Source of the DNA: an uncultured Cellvibrio sp.
Lineage (GTDB): Bacteria > Pseudomonadota > Gammaproteobacteria > Pseudomonadales > Cellvibrionaceae
DNA length: 64,000 bases
NCBI GenBank assembly: GCA_937958105.1
Contig: CALFXJ010000060.1
Coordinates: 62,001 to 126,000, forward strand
Reading direction: 5' to 3'
Below are positions 34,266-44,020 of this stretch, in pieces. A model generated the notes under the pieces. It saw nothing but the letters and a program-made list of their open reading frames with translations. It was not told the origin of the DNA and ran no database searches. The position numbers and the translations under genes are program-made. The first letter of the stretch is position 1. Each line of letters opens with the position of its first letter.

Positions 34266-35684
34266 TCAACGCAACAACTTACTCAGATCGCGCGCTTCCC
34301 AGTGCGGAAAATGCTTACGGATCAATGCGTTCAGTTCCAGCTCAAATTCACTGTAACCAGCCGCCGCTGTAGCCGTAGCCTCAAGACGCTCGATCACCAT
34401 GCCGGCACCGACAGTCAGGTTGGTCAGCCGGTCAATCACGATGAATGCGCCGGTTGCTCTGTTAGCGCGATAGGGATCCACAACAACGGATTGATTCAAT
34501 CCCACCTCTACCACCGCGATATCATTCAGCTGCAGACTGTCCACATAGGTGTGTTCCTGCGTGTTGACATCGACCCGGTAATCAATCTTTTCGATACTGC
34601 CGCTGACCACTTTGCTGGCGAATTTGAACAGGTATTCGGTATGAGTCCGGCAGGTTTTTTCGTTCATCCATACCACGTGGGCTTTCAGATGATTAGTTTC
34701 CGGTACATCATCTTTAGCCAGCACGACCATATCGCCACGGCTGATATCAATCTCGTCTTCCAGCGTCAGGGTAATGGCCTGACCGGCAAAGGCTTCCGGC
34801 AGGTCGCCGTCGTAGGTGACAATCGCTTTAACCTTACTGGTCTTCTCCGATGGCAACACTTTGATTTCGTCACCAACACGCACCACCCCTGAAGCAACAT
34901 TGCCACAGAAACCACGGAAGTTGAGGTTCGGACGATTTACAAACTGCACCGGGAAGCGGAAATCATCAAAGTTTTTATCCGCAGCAACCGGAACAGACTC
35001 CAGAATTTCCATCAAGGTCTGCCCTTTGTACCAGGGCGATCTTTCAGAGCGGTTAACGACGTTGTCACCATCCAGTGCGGAGATGGGCACGAAGCTGATG
35101 TCTTTCATGTCCAGCTTCTGTGCAAACGCCAGATAGTCTGTCTTGATTTTTTCAAATACGGATTCGCTGAAATCCAGCAGATCCATCTTGTTGATAGCAA
35201 CCACAATATGGCGAATGCCCAGCAAGGAGGCGATGTAGCTGTGACGACGGGTTTGTGTCATCACCCCGTGGCGCGCATCGATCAGAATGATCGCCAGGTC
35301 ACAGGTGGATGCACCGGTCGCCATGTTGCGTGTGTACTGCTCGTGACCGGGTGTGTCAGCGATAATGAACTTGCGTTTAGCGGTAGAAAAATAACGGTAG
35401 GCCACGTCGATGGTAATGCCCTGCTCCCGCTCAGCCTGCAGGCCGTCAACCAGCAACGCCAGATCGATTTTTTCGCCGGTGGTACCGTGTTTGGTACTGT
35501 CGGAGCGCACTGCCTCCAGCTGGTCTTCATAGATCATCTTGGAGTCGTGCAACAGACGGCCGATCAACGTACTTTTACCGTCATCCACGCTGCCGCAGGT
35601 AAGAAAACGCAGCAGTTCTTTCTTTTCATGTTGCGCAAGATATGCGTCGATGTCGGTTGCGATTAAATCTGATTGGTGTGACAT
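34266..35684 (-). CDS. cysN: Sulfate adenylyltransferase subunit 1 (GTPase)
   Basis: A 472-residue protein. This regulatory GTPase drives APS formation by CysD. EF-Tu-like motifs are present: GSVDDGKSTLIGRLLHDSK (G1, near 32), DTPGHEQYTRNMATGAS (G3), and NKMDLLDFSESVFEKI (G4). The length stops at the GTPase plus beta-barrel domains; the APS kinase extension found in CysNC (over 600 residues) is missing. This agrees with an APS-type CysH that needs no PAPS. cysD lies 104 bases upstream on the same strand. Confidence 0.95.
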   Translation of the reverse strand: MSHQSDLIATDIDAYLAQHEKKELLRFLTCGSVDDGKSTLIGRLLHDSKMIYEDQLEAVRSDSTKHGTTGEKIDLALLVDGLQAEREQGITIDVAYRYFSTAKRKFIIADTPGHEQYTRNMATGASTCDLAIILIDARHGVMTQTRRHSYIASLLGIRHIVVAINKMDLLDFSESVFEKIKTDYLAFAQKLDMKDISFVPISALDGDNVVNRSERSPWYKGQTLMEILESVPVAADKNFDDFRFPVQFVNRPNLNFRGFCGNVASGVVRVGDEIKVLPSEKTSKVKAIVTYDGDLPEAFAGQAITLTLEDEIDISRGDMVVLAKDDVPETNHLKAHVVWMNEKTCRTHTEYLFKFASKVVSGSIEKIDYRVDVNTQEHTYVDSLQLNDIAVVEVGLNQSVVVDPYRANRATGAFIVIDRLTNLTVGAGMVIERLEATATAAAGYSEFELELNALIRKHFPHWEARDLSKLLR

Positions 35685-35788
35685 AGTCAGTCTCTGTTCC
35701 TAGTCTTGAATAACTAGCAATGGTTTAGTTCCGGTGACATATAGAGCGAACTCCTCCGCCTTGCAGGCCTGCTGGTTCGCCCATGCGA

Positions 35789-36697
35789 CTAGAAGTAACC
35801 TTCCTGCTTTTTCTTTTCCATTGACCCGGCGCTGTCATGGTCTATGACGCGGCCCTGACGTTCAGAGGTCGTCGTGAGCAGCATCTCCTGAATAATTTCC
35901 GGCAGTGTGGCAGCTTCGGATTCCACAGCACCAGTCAGCGGATAACAGCCGAGGGTACGGAAGCGAACCATCTTCTCTTCGACTTTTTCATCGGGGCCGA
36001 TCGGCATGCGCTCGTCATCCACCATGATCAGGGTTCCGTCGCGTTTTACCACGGGACGCTTGGCTGCATAGTAAAGCGGAACAATCGGAATATTCTCGAG
36101 ATGAATGTATTGCCAGATATCCAGCTCGGTCCAGTTGGATAACGGGAAGACCCGGATGCTTTCACCTTTATCAACCCGGCCGTTGTAAATATTCCACAAT
36201 TCAGGACGCTGGTTTTTCGGATCCCAGCGGTGGTTCTTATCACGGAAAGAATAAACACGTTCTTTCGCACGGGACTTTTCCTCGTCGCGGCGAGCACCGC
36301 CGAATGCCGCATCAAAACCGTGTTTGTTCAGGGCCTGCTTAAGGCTCTGGGTTTTCATGATGTCTGTGTGCTTGGCGCTGCCGTGGATAAACGGATTGAT
36401 GCCCATATCAACACCTTCCTGATTGATATGCACAATCAAATCCCAGCCCAACTCCTTTACACGTTTATCCCGGAATTCGATCATCTCGCGGAACTTCCAG
36501 GTGGTATCAACGTGCATCAACGGAAACGGCGGTTTGCCGGGGTGGAAGGCTTTCATGGTGAGATGCATCATCACCGCTGAATCTTTACCCACGGAATAAA
36601 GCATTACTGGCTTATCAAATTCCGCAGCTACTTCACGAATGATGTGGATGCTTTCCGCTTCCAGTTGTTTCAAGTGAGTCAGGTTGTAGTTGGACAT
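35789..36697 (-). CDS. cysD: Sulfate adenylyltransferase subunit 2
   Basis: 302 residues from the ATG at 36697. A TTG at 36709 would add four residues but gives no better match or ribosome site; the chosen start yields the family beginning LTHLKQLEAESIHIIREVAAEF and the same length as E. coli CysD. With CysN it makes adenylyl sulfate from ATP and sulfate. PP-loop VMLYSVGKDSAVMMHL is near 32, and AFGGARRDEEKSRAKER and FPLSNWTELDIWQYI are typical. cysD and cysN form an operon, separate from cysH. Confidence 0.95.
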   Translation of the reverse strand: MSNYNLTHLKQLEAESIHIIREVAAEFDKPVMLYSVGKDSAVMMHLTMKAFHPGKPPFPLMHVDTTWKFREMIEFRDKRVKELGWDLIVHINQEGVDMGINPFIHGSAKHTDIMKTQSLKQALNKHGFDAAFGGARRDEEKSRAKERVYSFRDKNHRWDPKNQRPELWNIYNGRVDKGESIRVFPLSNWTELDIWQYIHLENIPIVPLYYAAKRPVVKRDGTLIMVDDERMPIGPDEKVEEKMVRFRTLGCYPLTGAVESEAATLPEIIQEMLLTTTSERQGRVIDHDSAGSMEKKKQEGYF

Positions 36698-36798
36698 TAA
36701 GACTACCAAGTAAAATTGATGACTGAACGGCAGCGATTCGCTGGGCGCGAATTATAGATAACCCTCTGCCAATTGCTAATGATTAATTACTTCTATGC

Positions 36799-37749
36799 TT
36801 ATGCCGGATCATCCTTCTGCAGATGATCAGCGTCGGCTTTTTCTGCCAGCAGCCTGGTGAAGTGATCACGCGCTGTCTTAGCGCGGGTAAATACCTGCAG
36901 CAGGTATTCACTGTTTTCCTGTTCAATGCCGCTGCGTAACCGCATCAGATTGTCGATAAATAGATCCAGCGCGTGCAGCACACTGCTTTTGTTGGCGCGC
37001 ATGATGTCGTGCCACATAACCGGGTCGCTGGAGGCAATCCGGGTGAAATCGCGGAAACCACCAGCGGCGTAGCGAAAGATATTGGGGTTGCCGATATCCT
37101 GCGCCAAAGTGTCCACCAGGGAATATGCAATAGCGTGGGGAAGATGGCTGGTAGCTGCCAGCACTTCATCGTGCTCCGCCACCGACATACTGAGCACTTC
37201 CGCACCTACGGCCTGCCACATCCGCGTGACACTCTCGAGGTGCTGCGCATCAGTATCGGCAAGAGGCGTGAGAATAACCCGGTGGTTTTCATACAAATCG
37301 GGGTTCGCTGCCGTAACGCCGCTCTTCTCTGAACCGGCAATAGGATGTCCCAGGACCAGTTGCGGTGGCACACAGCCATAAACCGCCTCAGCTGCCTGCT
37401 GAACACTGCCCTTCACACTGGCCCCGTCAGTGACGGTTACCAATGGCGATACCTTATCCTTGATTGCCTGGAGAACCTTGGCAACGGAGAGCGTGGGAAC
37501 CGCGATGAAGATCACATCCCCCTCACTCAGCTCGCTGGCAACCTCCGCAAGATCCACGTAGGCACGGTCAACAACCCCCAGCGCTACGGCTTCTGCACAG
37601 ATCGATTCACGCCGCGCAATCCCAATGACTTCCCGACAGCGGCCGCGAGCCTTGAGACCTGTTGCCAGGCTGCCGCCAATCAGGCCAATGCCGATCACGA
37701 CGAGTCGGTTAATGCCTTGCCAGCTGTTAGAAGTGGAGGAAACAGTCAT
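36799..37749 (-). CDS. tyrA: Prephenate dehydrogenase
   Basis: A 316-residue protein. It converts prephenate to 4-hydroxyphenylpyruvate for tyrosine. A Rossmann motif (VVIGIGLIGGSLA, about 16-28) is followed by the family motifs VTDGASVKG, GHPIAGSEKSG and ATSHLPHAIAYSLV, which carry the catalytic and substrate-binding His/Ser. It is a stand-alone enzyme: in Pseudomonas it is fused to or adjacent to aroA, which is missing here. It lies six bases after pheA and lacks a clear Shine-Dalgarno, so translation is probably coupled to pheA. Confidence 0.93.
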   Translation of the reverse strand: MTVSSTSNSWQGINRLVVIGIGLIGGSLATGLKARGRCREVIGIARRESICAEAVALGVVDRAYVDLAEVASELSEGDVIFIAVPTLSVAKVLQAIKDKVSPLVTVTDGASVKGSVQQAAEAVYGCVPPQLVLGHPIAGSEKSGVTAANPDLYENHRVILTPLADTDAQHLESVTRMWQAVGAEVLSMSVAEHDEVLAATSHLPHAIAYSLVDTLAQDIGNPNIFRYAAGGFRDFTRIASSDPVMWHDIMRANKSSVLHALDLFIDNLMRLRSGIEQENSEYLLQVFTRAKTARDHFTRLLAEKADADHLQKDDPA

Positions 37750-37755
37750 GAGAAA

Positions 37756-38865
37756 TTAAAGAACCGCTTTAGGGTATGAGCCCAGCAACTTCAAATCTGC
37801 AGCGCGCTGGGCAACTTCTTTGAGCACCTTGCTGATCAGGGGATCGTCAACGTGTCCGACAAAATCGATAAAAAACACGTAGGTCCATGCGCCTGTGCGT
37901 GATGGGCGGGTTTCTACCCGGGTGAGATCAATACTGTGACGGTGGAAGGGTTCCAGCAGATTGTGCAGAGCACCCGGCTCATTGCGCATAGCCACTACAA
38001 TGGATGTCTTATCTACACCGCTGGCAGGAACAGCCTGGGTACCGATGATCAGGAAGCGGGTGGAGTTATCCGGCTGATCTTCAATCTTCTCCGCCAGTAT
38101 CTTCAAGCCATACAGTTCTGCGGCCATGCTGCCTGCAATCGCCGCTGCGTTCCATTCCCCTTTCAGGCGTTTAGCAGCTTCAGCATTGCTGTTTACCGCA
38201 ACACGCTCAGCTTTGGGGTAATGGGCATCCAGCCATTTGCGGCACTGGGCGAGCGACTGGGAGTGGGAATAAATGCGGCTGATGCTGCTGACATTGGTTA
38301 CATCCGAAACCAGCAGGTTGTGGTGGATACGCAGTTCGACTTCACCACAGATCTTCAGGTTTGAACCCATGAAGTTGTCGAGAGTATGGTTCACCACGCC
38401 TTCGGTCGAGTTCTCGACCGGGACCACGCCATAATTTACAGCTCCGGCTTCCACCTCGCGAAACACTTCATCGATCGCAGAGAACGGCAGAACTACCGCC
38501 GAGTGTCCGAAATGCTTCAGCGCGGCCTGTTGGGTAAAGGTCCCTTCCGGCCCCAGATAAGCCACCTTGATAGGATTTTCCAGCGCAAGGCAGGCGGACA
38601 TGATCTCGCGAAACAGCCGCGCCATTTCTTCGTTGCTCAACGGGCCGGTATTCCGCTCCATCGCCTTACGCAGCACCTGCGCTTCACGTTCAGGGCGATA
38701 GAAGAGGACCTGAGCCTCCGGTGGCAATGTAGCCTTCTTAACTTCGGCCACTTCTTGCGCACACTTCGCGCGCGCCGAGATCAGGCGACCGATCTCATCA
38801 TCGATCGCATCAATCTCGTTACGCAAAGCTAACAGTTTTTGCTCTTCGGTTTGTTCAGCTGACAT
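37756..38865 (-). CDS. pheA: Chorismate mutase/prephenate dehydratase (P-protein)
   Basis: A 369-residue bifunctional enzyme for phenylalanine. The N-terminal AroQ chorismate mutase (about 8-95: LRNEIDAIDDEIGRLISARA and FYRPEREAQVLRKA) is followed by the prephenate dehydratase domain (VAYLGPEGTFTQQAALKHFG, VPVENSTEGVV, IYSHSQSLAQCRKWL, NSTRFLIIG) and a C-terminal ACT domain (NEPGALHNLLEPFHRHSIDL and ETRPSRTGAW) for feedback by phenylalanine. It lies between gyrA and tyrA; serC and hisC, which neighbour pheA in Pseudomonas, are not present. Confidence 0.95.
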   Translation of the reverse strand: MSAEQTEEQKLLALRNEIDAIDDEIGRLISARAKCAQEVAEVKKATLPPEAQVLFYRPEREAQVLRKAMERNTGPLSNEEMARLFREIMSACLALENPIKVAYLGPEGTFTQQAALKHFGHSAVVLPFSAIDEVFREVEAGAVNYGVVPVENSTEGVVNHTLDNFMGSNLKICGEVELRIHHNLLVSDVTNVSSISRIYSHSQSLAQCRKWLDAHYPKAERVAVNSNAEAAKRLKGEWNAAAIAGSMAAELYGLKILAEKIEDQPDNSTRFLIIGTQAVPASGVDKTSIVVAMRNEPGALHNLLEPFHRHSIDLTRVETRPSRTGAWTYVFFIDFVGHVDDPLISKVLKEVAQRAADLKLLGSYPKAVL

Positions 38866-38905
38866 GATTTAACTACAGCGTGTTGAAGTGAATTTGGAGA
38901 TAAAT

Positions 38906-38932
38906 AAAAACGCACCCCGGAATTCGGGGTGC
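38906..38932 (-). terminator. Intrinsic terminator of gyrA
   Basis: An eight-bp stem GCACCCCG/CGGGGTGC with an AATT-containing loop, followed on the minus strand by T5. It lies just past the gyrA stop and before pheA. Confidence 0.9.
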
Positions 38933-38939
38933 ACTGTTT

Positions 38940-41582
38940 TTATTCATCGTTGTCCGGCGCATCTGCTGCATTGTCGTCGGCCTGTGCATCATCCGGCAGC
39001 TCTTCATCCCCGGATGAAGCCGCGGTAGCCGGTGCGCGATTGGCGCTCTCGTCCGCGCTTTCCTCGATGCGCTCTAGACCCTGCATACGTTCACCGGTCT
39101 TGAGCTTGATCAGGCGAACGCCCTGGGTATTGCGGCTCAGCAGTGAAACCTCATCAACCCGCGTACGCACCATTGTGCCCTGATCGGAGATCAGCATGAT
39201 CTCTTCGCCATCGAATACCTGCACAGCGCCAACCAGCTGACCATTACGCTCGGTGGTCTGCATACCAATAACGCCCTGGGAGCCACGACCTTTTGCCGGG
39301 AACTCGCTGACGTCCGTGCGCTTGCCGTAACCATGCTCGCTTACGGTCAGCACCTGGCCGTTCTCCATCGGGATGACCATGCCTACCACACGCTGGCCTT
39401 CGGCCAGACGGATACCACGCACACCGCGGGACGTACGGCCCATTGGTCGGACCTGTTCTTCGCGGAAGCGAGCGGCTTTACCGCTGCTGGAGAACAGAAT
39501 CACGTCACAGGAGCCATTGGTAATTGCAGTTCCTACCAGCGTATCGCCTTCGTCCAGCTCAATTGCGCGCAGACCGACGCTACGCGGGCGGGAGAACTGG
39601 CTAAGTACTGTTTTCTTCACCGTACCATTGGCAGTTGCCATGAAGATAAAGTGATCATCATCGTAGGTTTTAACCGGCAGGATTGAGGTAATGCGCTCGC
39701 CCTCTTCCAGCGGCAAGAGGTTCACCACCGGACGGCCCCGCGACTGGCGTCCCGCCACCGGGATCATGTAGACCTTGAGCCAGTAAACCTTACCGGCGTT
39801 GGTAAAGCACAGGATGGTATCGTGCGTGCTCGCAATCAGCAGATGCTCAACAAAGTCTTCATCTTTCACAGCGGTAGCGGATTTACCCATCCCGCCACGA
39901 CGCTGCGCCTGATAATCATCAAGCGGCTGACTCTTGGCATAGCCGCCGTGAGAGATGGTCACGACGCGATCTTCTTCAGCAATCAGATCTTCGGTGGTCA
40001 AATCCAGGGTGGATGCAACAATTTCTGTGCGGCGGGCATCACCATAATCGACGATAACCTGCTCGAGTTCCTCGCGGATAACTTCCATCAAGCGTACAGC
40101 ATTGCCCAGAATTTCCAGGTAGCCGGCAATCTGGACCAGTTTTTCATCATACTCAGCGAGCAGTTTGTCGTGCTCCATACCTGTCAGACGGTGCAGGCGC
40201 AGTTCGAGGATCGCCTGGGCCTGTGCGGCGGAAAGATAATATTTACCGTCACGCACGCCAAATTCCGGTCCCAGATCTTCCGGGCGGCAGGCATCTTCAC
40301 CGGCACGCTCCAGGAAAGGAGCCATTTCACGGGCGTCCCATCCACGCGCCATCAACCCGTCTTTTGCTTCTGCCGGGGTAGGTGAACGTTTGATCAGGTC
40401 GATGACTTCATCAATATTGGCAATAGCAACGGCCAGGCCTTCCAGAATGTGGCCGCGCTCGCGCGCCTTGCGCAGCAGATAGATGGTACGGCGTGTTACC
40501 ACCTCGCGACGGTGACGGATAAAGGCATCAATCAGATCCCTCAGGTTGAGGATCTTGGGCTGGCCATCGTCCAGCGCCACCATGTTGATACCAAACACGT
40601 TCTGCAGCTGGGTCTGAGCATAAAGGTTGTTCAGCAGAACCTCCGCTGACTCGTTCCGTTTAACCTCGATAACGACCCGCAGGCCATCTTTGTCCGATTC
40701 ATCACGCAGCTCGGAGATACCTTCGATTTTCTTTTCCTTCACCAGCTCAGCGATGCGCTCAATCAGACGCGCTTTGTTCAGCTGATACGGAATCTCGGTA
40801 ATGATGATCGCTTCCCGGCCGGTTTTTTCATCAACCTCAATATCAGCCTTGGCGCGGACGTAAATACGACCACGACCGGTACGATAGGCTTCAACGATAC
40901 CCGCACGACCATTAATAATCGCACCGGTGGGGAAATCCGGCCCGGGAATATATTCCATCAATTCGTCGACGGTGATATCTGGGTTATCAATCATCGCCAG
41001 ACAGCCCTGCACCACTTCTTTGAGGTTATGGGGCGGGATATTGGTCGCCATACCTACGGCGATACCGGAGGAACCATTGACCAGCAGGTTGGGAATGCGG
41101 GTGGGCAGTACGACGGGAATCTGTTCGGAGCCATCATAGTTGGGCCCGAAGTCCACAGTTTCTTTATCGAGATCCGCCAGGAGATCATGGGCCAGCTTGG
41201 CCATACGGATTTCGGTATAACGCATCGCCGCAGCGCTGTCACCGTCAATGGAACCGAAGTTCCCCTGACCATCAACCAGCATGTAGCGCAGCGAGAAAGG
41301 CTGAGCCATGCGCACAATGGTGTCATACACCGCTGAATCACCGTGGGGGTGGTATTTACCGATAACGTCACCCACAACACGTGCTGACTTTTTATAGGGC
41401 TTGTTCCAATCGTTGTTCAACTCGCTCATGGCAAAGAGCACCCGGCGATGCACTGGCTTGAGACCATCGCGTACATCTGGCAAGGCGCGGCCAACAATTA
41501 CGCTCATGGCGTAATCGAGGTAGGACTGCTTGAGCTCGTCTTCGATATTTACGGGTAGTACTTCTTTTGCAAATTCGCCCAT
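38940..41582 (-). CDS. gyrA: DNA gyrase subunit A
   Basis: An 880-residue protein. With GyrB it introduces negative supercoils. The N-terminal breakage-reunion domain has the catalytic Tyr122 (AAMRYTEIR) and the quinolone-resistance region HPHGDSAVYDTIVRMAQP with Ser83 and Asp87, the unmutated susceptible residues in E. coli numbering. The C-terminal beta-pinwheel carries the GyrA-box region (QRRGGMGKSA) and repeated blades, and the protein ends in an acidic tail rich in Asp, Ala and Glu. AAGGA precedes the ATG by about 11 bases. It diverges from mtaD. Confidence 0.97.
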   Translation of the reverse strand: MGEFAKEVLPVNIEDELKQSYLDYAMSVIVGRALPDVRDGLKPVHRRVLFAMSELNNDWNKPYKKSARVVGDVIGKYHPHGDSAVYDTIVRMAQPFSLRYMLVDGQGNFGSIDGDSAAAMRYTEIRMAKLAHDLLADLDKETVDFGPNYDGSEQIPVVLPTRIPNLLVNGSSGIAVGMATNIPPHNLKEVVQGCLAMIDNPDITVDELMEYIPGPDFPTGAIINGRAGIVEAYRTGRGRIYVRAKADIEVDEKTGREAIIITEIPYQLNKARLIERIAELVKEKKIEGISELRDESDKDGLRVVIEVKRNESAEVLLNNLYAQTQLQNVFGINMVALDDGQPKILNLRDLIDAFIRHRREVVTRRTIYLLRKARERGHILEGLAVAIANIDEVIDLIKRSPTPAEAKDGLMARGWDAREMAPFLERAGEDACRPEDLGPEFGVRDGKYYLSAAQAQAILELRLHRLTGMEHDKLLAEYDEKLVQIAGYLEILGNAVRLMEVIREELEQVIVDYGDARRTEIVASTLDLTTEDLIAEEDRVVTISHGGYAKSQPLDDYQAQRRGGMGKSATAVKDEDFVEHLLIASTHDTILCFTNAGKVYWLKVYMIPVAGRQSRGRPVVNLLPLEEGERITSILPVKTYDDDHFIFMATANGTVKKTVLSQFSRPRSVGLRAIELDEGDTLVGTAITNGSCDVILFSSSGKAARFREEQVRPMGRTSRGVRGIRLAEGQRVVGMVIPMENGQVLTVSEHGYGKRTDVSEFPAKGRGSQGVIGMQTTERNGQLVGAVQVFDGEEIMLISDQGTMVRTRVDEVSLLSRNTQGVRLIKLKTGERMQGLERIEESADESANRAPATAASSGDEELPDDAQADDNAADAPDNDE

Positions 41583-41889
41583 GGATACAGCGTTCCTTAT
41601 TATGGTGACTGCGTGGGTTAAACGACCATTAGTTTATCGCTGGCAAGGTTCCAGCCCGCTTTATCGACCCACAAGGTCAGCTTTGATGGAAACGGGTTTG
41701 GCTGCCACAGAAAGGCGGGAATACTACCACAAAATCAAGTCCATAGGCATTTATTAGGCCAGTTTGCGGGGTTACTGTCCGTTCATTATCCAGCTGCGCT
41801 GGACTGCGCGGTCGGTCGCTGCCCCGTCAGGCGCTTTCGGGTATACTGCGCGGCTTTCAAAGTTGGGAAGGTTTACCCCAGGAATGAGC
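41583..41889. other. Divergent promoter region gyrA/mtaD
   Basis: This gene-free interval carries the start regions of both neighbours. A good -10 hexamer TATACT (41842-41847) lies 42 bases before the mtaD ATG; its -35 is not clear. I could not fix the gyrA promoter. The frame upstream of mtaD remains open to 41764 but without any signal of translation. Confidence 0.5.
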
Positions 41890-43212
41890 ATGTCCGCACC
41901 AGAACGTATCCGTTTATTGATCAAAGCGCGGTGGATTGTCCCGGTCGTGCCGGAAAACCGAGTCCTTGAAAACTGCGCCCTGGCCATCCACAACGGTACC
42001 ATCCTGGCCATTGTCCCCCAGGACGAAGCCGACAAACGCTTCATCCCTGAGCAGACCATCAATCTGACCAACCACCTGATAATACCCGGCCTCGTCAATG
42101 CGCATGGCCACGCTGCCATGAGCCTGCTGCGCGGCTTCGCTGATGATCAGCCCCTGCAGGAATGGCTGAAAAATCACATCTGGCCAACCGAAGATCAGTG
42201 GGTCAGCGAGGAGTTTGTCCGTGACGGCACCGAGCTGGCCATGGCAGAGATGATCAAGAGCGGCACCACCTGCTTTGCCGACATGTATTTTTACCCTGAA
42301 CAGGCCGCACAGGTTGCCCAGCAAGCCCATATGCGCGCCCAGATTGCCTTTCCTATCTTCGATTTTCCGTCAGCCTGGGGCCAGGGGCCGGAGGATTACT
42401 TTGCTAAAGGCCTTGCTCTGCACGACGACTTCCGTTCGAGCCATCTGGTGAATGTAGGATTTGGGCCCCACGCACCCTATACCGTCTCTGATGATGTTCT
42501 GGAGAAGGTCGCGGTCCTTGCTCAGGAGATGGACGCCCCTATCCATATCCACCTCCATGAAACCCGCTTCGAAGTGGAGGAATCGCTTAAGAAGCACCTC
42601 AAGCGACCTATCCAGCGTTTAATGGACCTGGGAGTGCTCTCGCCCCTTACGCAGTGTGTGCATATGACCCAGGTTGATGACAGTGATATGGAACTGCTGC
42701 TTGAAACCGGAGCTCATGTCATTCACTGCCCGGAGTCCAATCTCAAACTGGCCAGCGGGTTCTGCCCTGTCCATCGCCTGTCGCAGGCTGGCGTCAATGT
42801 CGCCCTTGGCACCGATGGCGCGGCCAGTAACAATGACCTCAATCTTCTGTCAGAAGTTAAGACTGCAGCGCTGCTGGCGAAAGCCGTTGCCGAGGACGCC
42901 TCTGCTCTGGATGCCCATCAAGCGTTGCGCATGGCAACCATCAATGGTGCCCGAGCACTGGGTCTGGAAGATCGGATTGGGAGTCTGGAAGCAGGCAAGG
43001 CGGCAGACATTGCAGCCATTGACCTGGGGGAGCTGGAGGCACAGCCATTATACAACCCGGTGTCTCAATTGATTTACACCAGCTGCAGCCATCGGGTCAG
43101 TCACGTATGGGTTGGCGGACGGGCGCTGCTGCTCAGCCGGCAGCTTCAGACCCTTAATGAGCGCGAACTTATCGGTAAAGCTCGCTGGTGGCGCCAGCAG
43201 ATCAGTAAATAG
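41890..43212 (+). CDS. mtaD: 5-methylthioadenosine/S-adenosylhomocysteine deaminase (TRZ/ATZ family)
   Basis: 440 residues. The ATG at 41890 was chosen because AGGA lies six bases upstream; an ATG at 41884 touches that Shine-Dalgarno. It is an amidohydrolase with metal site VNAHGHAAMSLLRG (His72, His74), HLHETRFEVE, CVHMTQVD, HCPESNLKLASGFCP and GTDGAASNNDL. In Pseudomonas the homologue deaminates methylthioadenosine to methylthioinosine for salvage, and it has the same neighbours (gyrA divergent, then ubiG, mupP, yciK). The mtnA gene found there between gyrA and mtaD is absent here. Confidence 0.92.
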   Translation: MSAPERIRLLIKARWIVPVVPENRVLENCALAIHNGTILAIVPQDEADKRFIPEQTINLTNHLIIPGLVNAHGHAAMSLLRGFADDQPLQEWLKNHIWPTEDQWVSEEFVRDGTELAMAEMIKSGTTCFADMYFYPEQAAQVAQQAHMRAQIAFPIFDFPSAWGQGPEDYFAKGLALHDDFRSSHLVNVGFGPHAPYTVSDDVLEKVAVLAQEMDAPIHIHLHETRFEVEESLKKHLKRPIQRLMDLGVLSPLTQCVHMTQVDDSDMELLLETGAHVIHCPESNLKLASGFCPVHRLSQAGVNVALGTDGAASNNDLNLLSEVKTAALLAKAVAEDASALDAHQALRMATINGARALGLEDRIGSLEAGKAADIAAIDLGELEAQPLYNPVSQLIYTSCSHRVSHVWVGGRALLLSRQLQTLNERELIGKARWWRQQISK

Positions 43213-43295
43213 ATCGAACACGCGCCTTCTGGTCCGCCAAACGACAAGATTCAATCGAGTATCCTAAGCTGCGAACATCTCAACGAGAGCTATAT

Positions 43296-44000
43296 ATGAG
43301 CAACGTAGACGCCGCCGAAATCGCCAAATTTGAAGCACTTGCCAGTCGCTGGTGGGACCGGAACAGCGAATTCAAGCCCCTTCATGATATCAACCCGCTG
43401 CGGGCCAATTACATTGACCAGCGCTCTCCCGTCGCGCAGCGCAAACTGCTGGATGTTGGCTGCGGTGGTGGGATTCTGGCCGAGGCCATGGCACAGCGCG
43501 GTGCTGAGGTGACCGGGATTGATATGGGCGAAGCTCCCTTATCGGTAGCCCGATTGCATGCACTGGAAAGCGGCGTCAGCATGGAATACCGGAAGATTGC
43601 TGCTGAAGAGCTGGCGGCCGAGGCAGCGGGCCAGTTTGATATTGTGACCTGCCTTGAGATGCTGGAACACGTACCTGATCCCAGCTCCATCGTCAAAGCC
43701 TGTGCGCAACTGGTAAAACCCGGTGGCGATGTGTATTTCTCCACGATCAATCGCAACCCTAAGGCTTATGCCTTTGCGATCCTTGGAGCGGAATATTTAC
43801 TGAAACTGCTGCCCAAGGGCACCCACGAGTACGGCAAATTTATCCGCCCGTCTGAACTGGCCAAATGGTTACGCCAGAACGATCTGGAGCTGCAGCACAT
43901 TACCGGCATGACCTATAACCCGCTGACCCGCAGCTACAAGCTTGATCCTCAGGATGTCAGCGTCAACTACTTACTCCACGCAAAAAAAATTCAGCGTTAA
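43296..44000 (+). CDS. ubiG: Ubiquinone biosynthesis O-methyltransferase UbiG
   Basis: A 234-residue SAM methyltransferase that performs both O-methylations of ubiquinone. The family start EIAKFEALASRWWDRNSEFK is followed by PLHDINPLRANYI, the SAM motif LLDVGCGGGILAEAMAQ, VTCLEMLEHVPDPSSIV and, near the end, KFIRPSELAKWLR and ITGMTYNPLTRSYKL. GAGAGC precedes the ATG. It is the second gene of the mtaD-ubiG-mupP-yciK run, with 83 bases after mtaD and 20 before mupP. Confidence 0.95.
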   Translation: MSNVDAAEIAKFEALASRWWDRNSEFKPLHDINPLRANYIDQRSPVAQRKLLDVGCGGGILAEAMAQRGAEVTGIDMGEAPLSVARLHALESGVSMEYRKIAAEELAAEAAGQFDIVTCLEMLEHVPDPSSIVKACAQLVKPGGDVYFSTINRNPKAYAFAILGAEYLLKLLPKGTHEYGKFIRPSELAKWLRQNDLELQHITGMTYNPLTRSYKLDPQDVSVNYLLHAKKIQR

Positions 44001-44020
44001 AGACAATTCAGGAATTTCCT

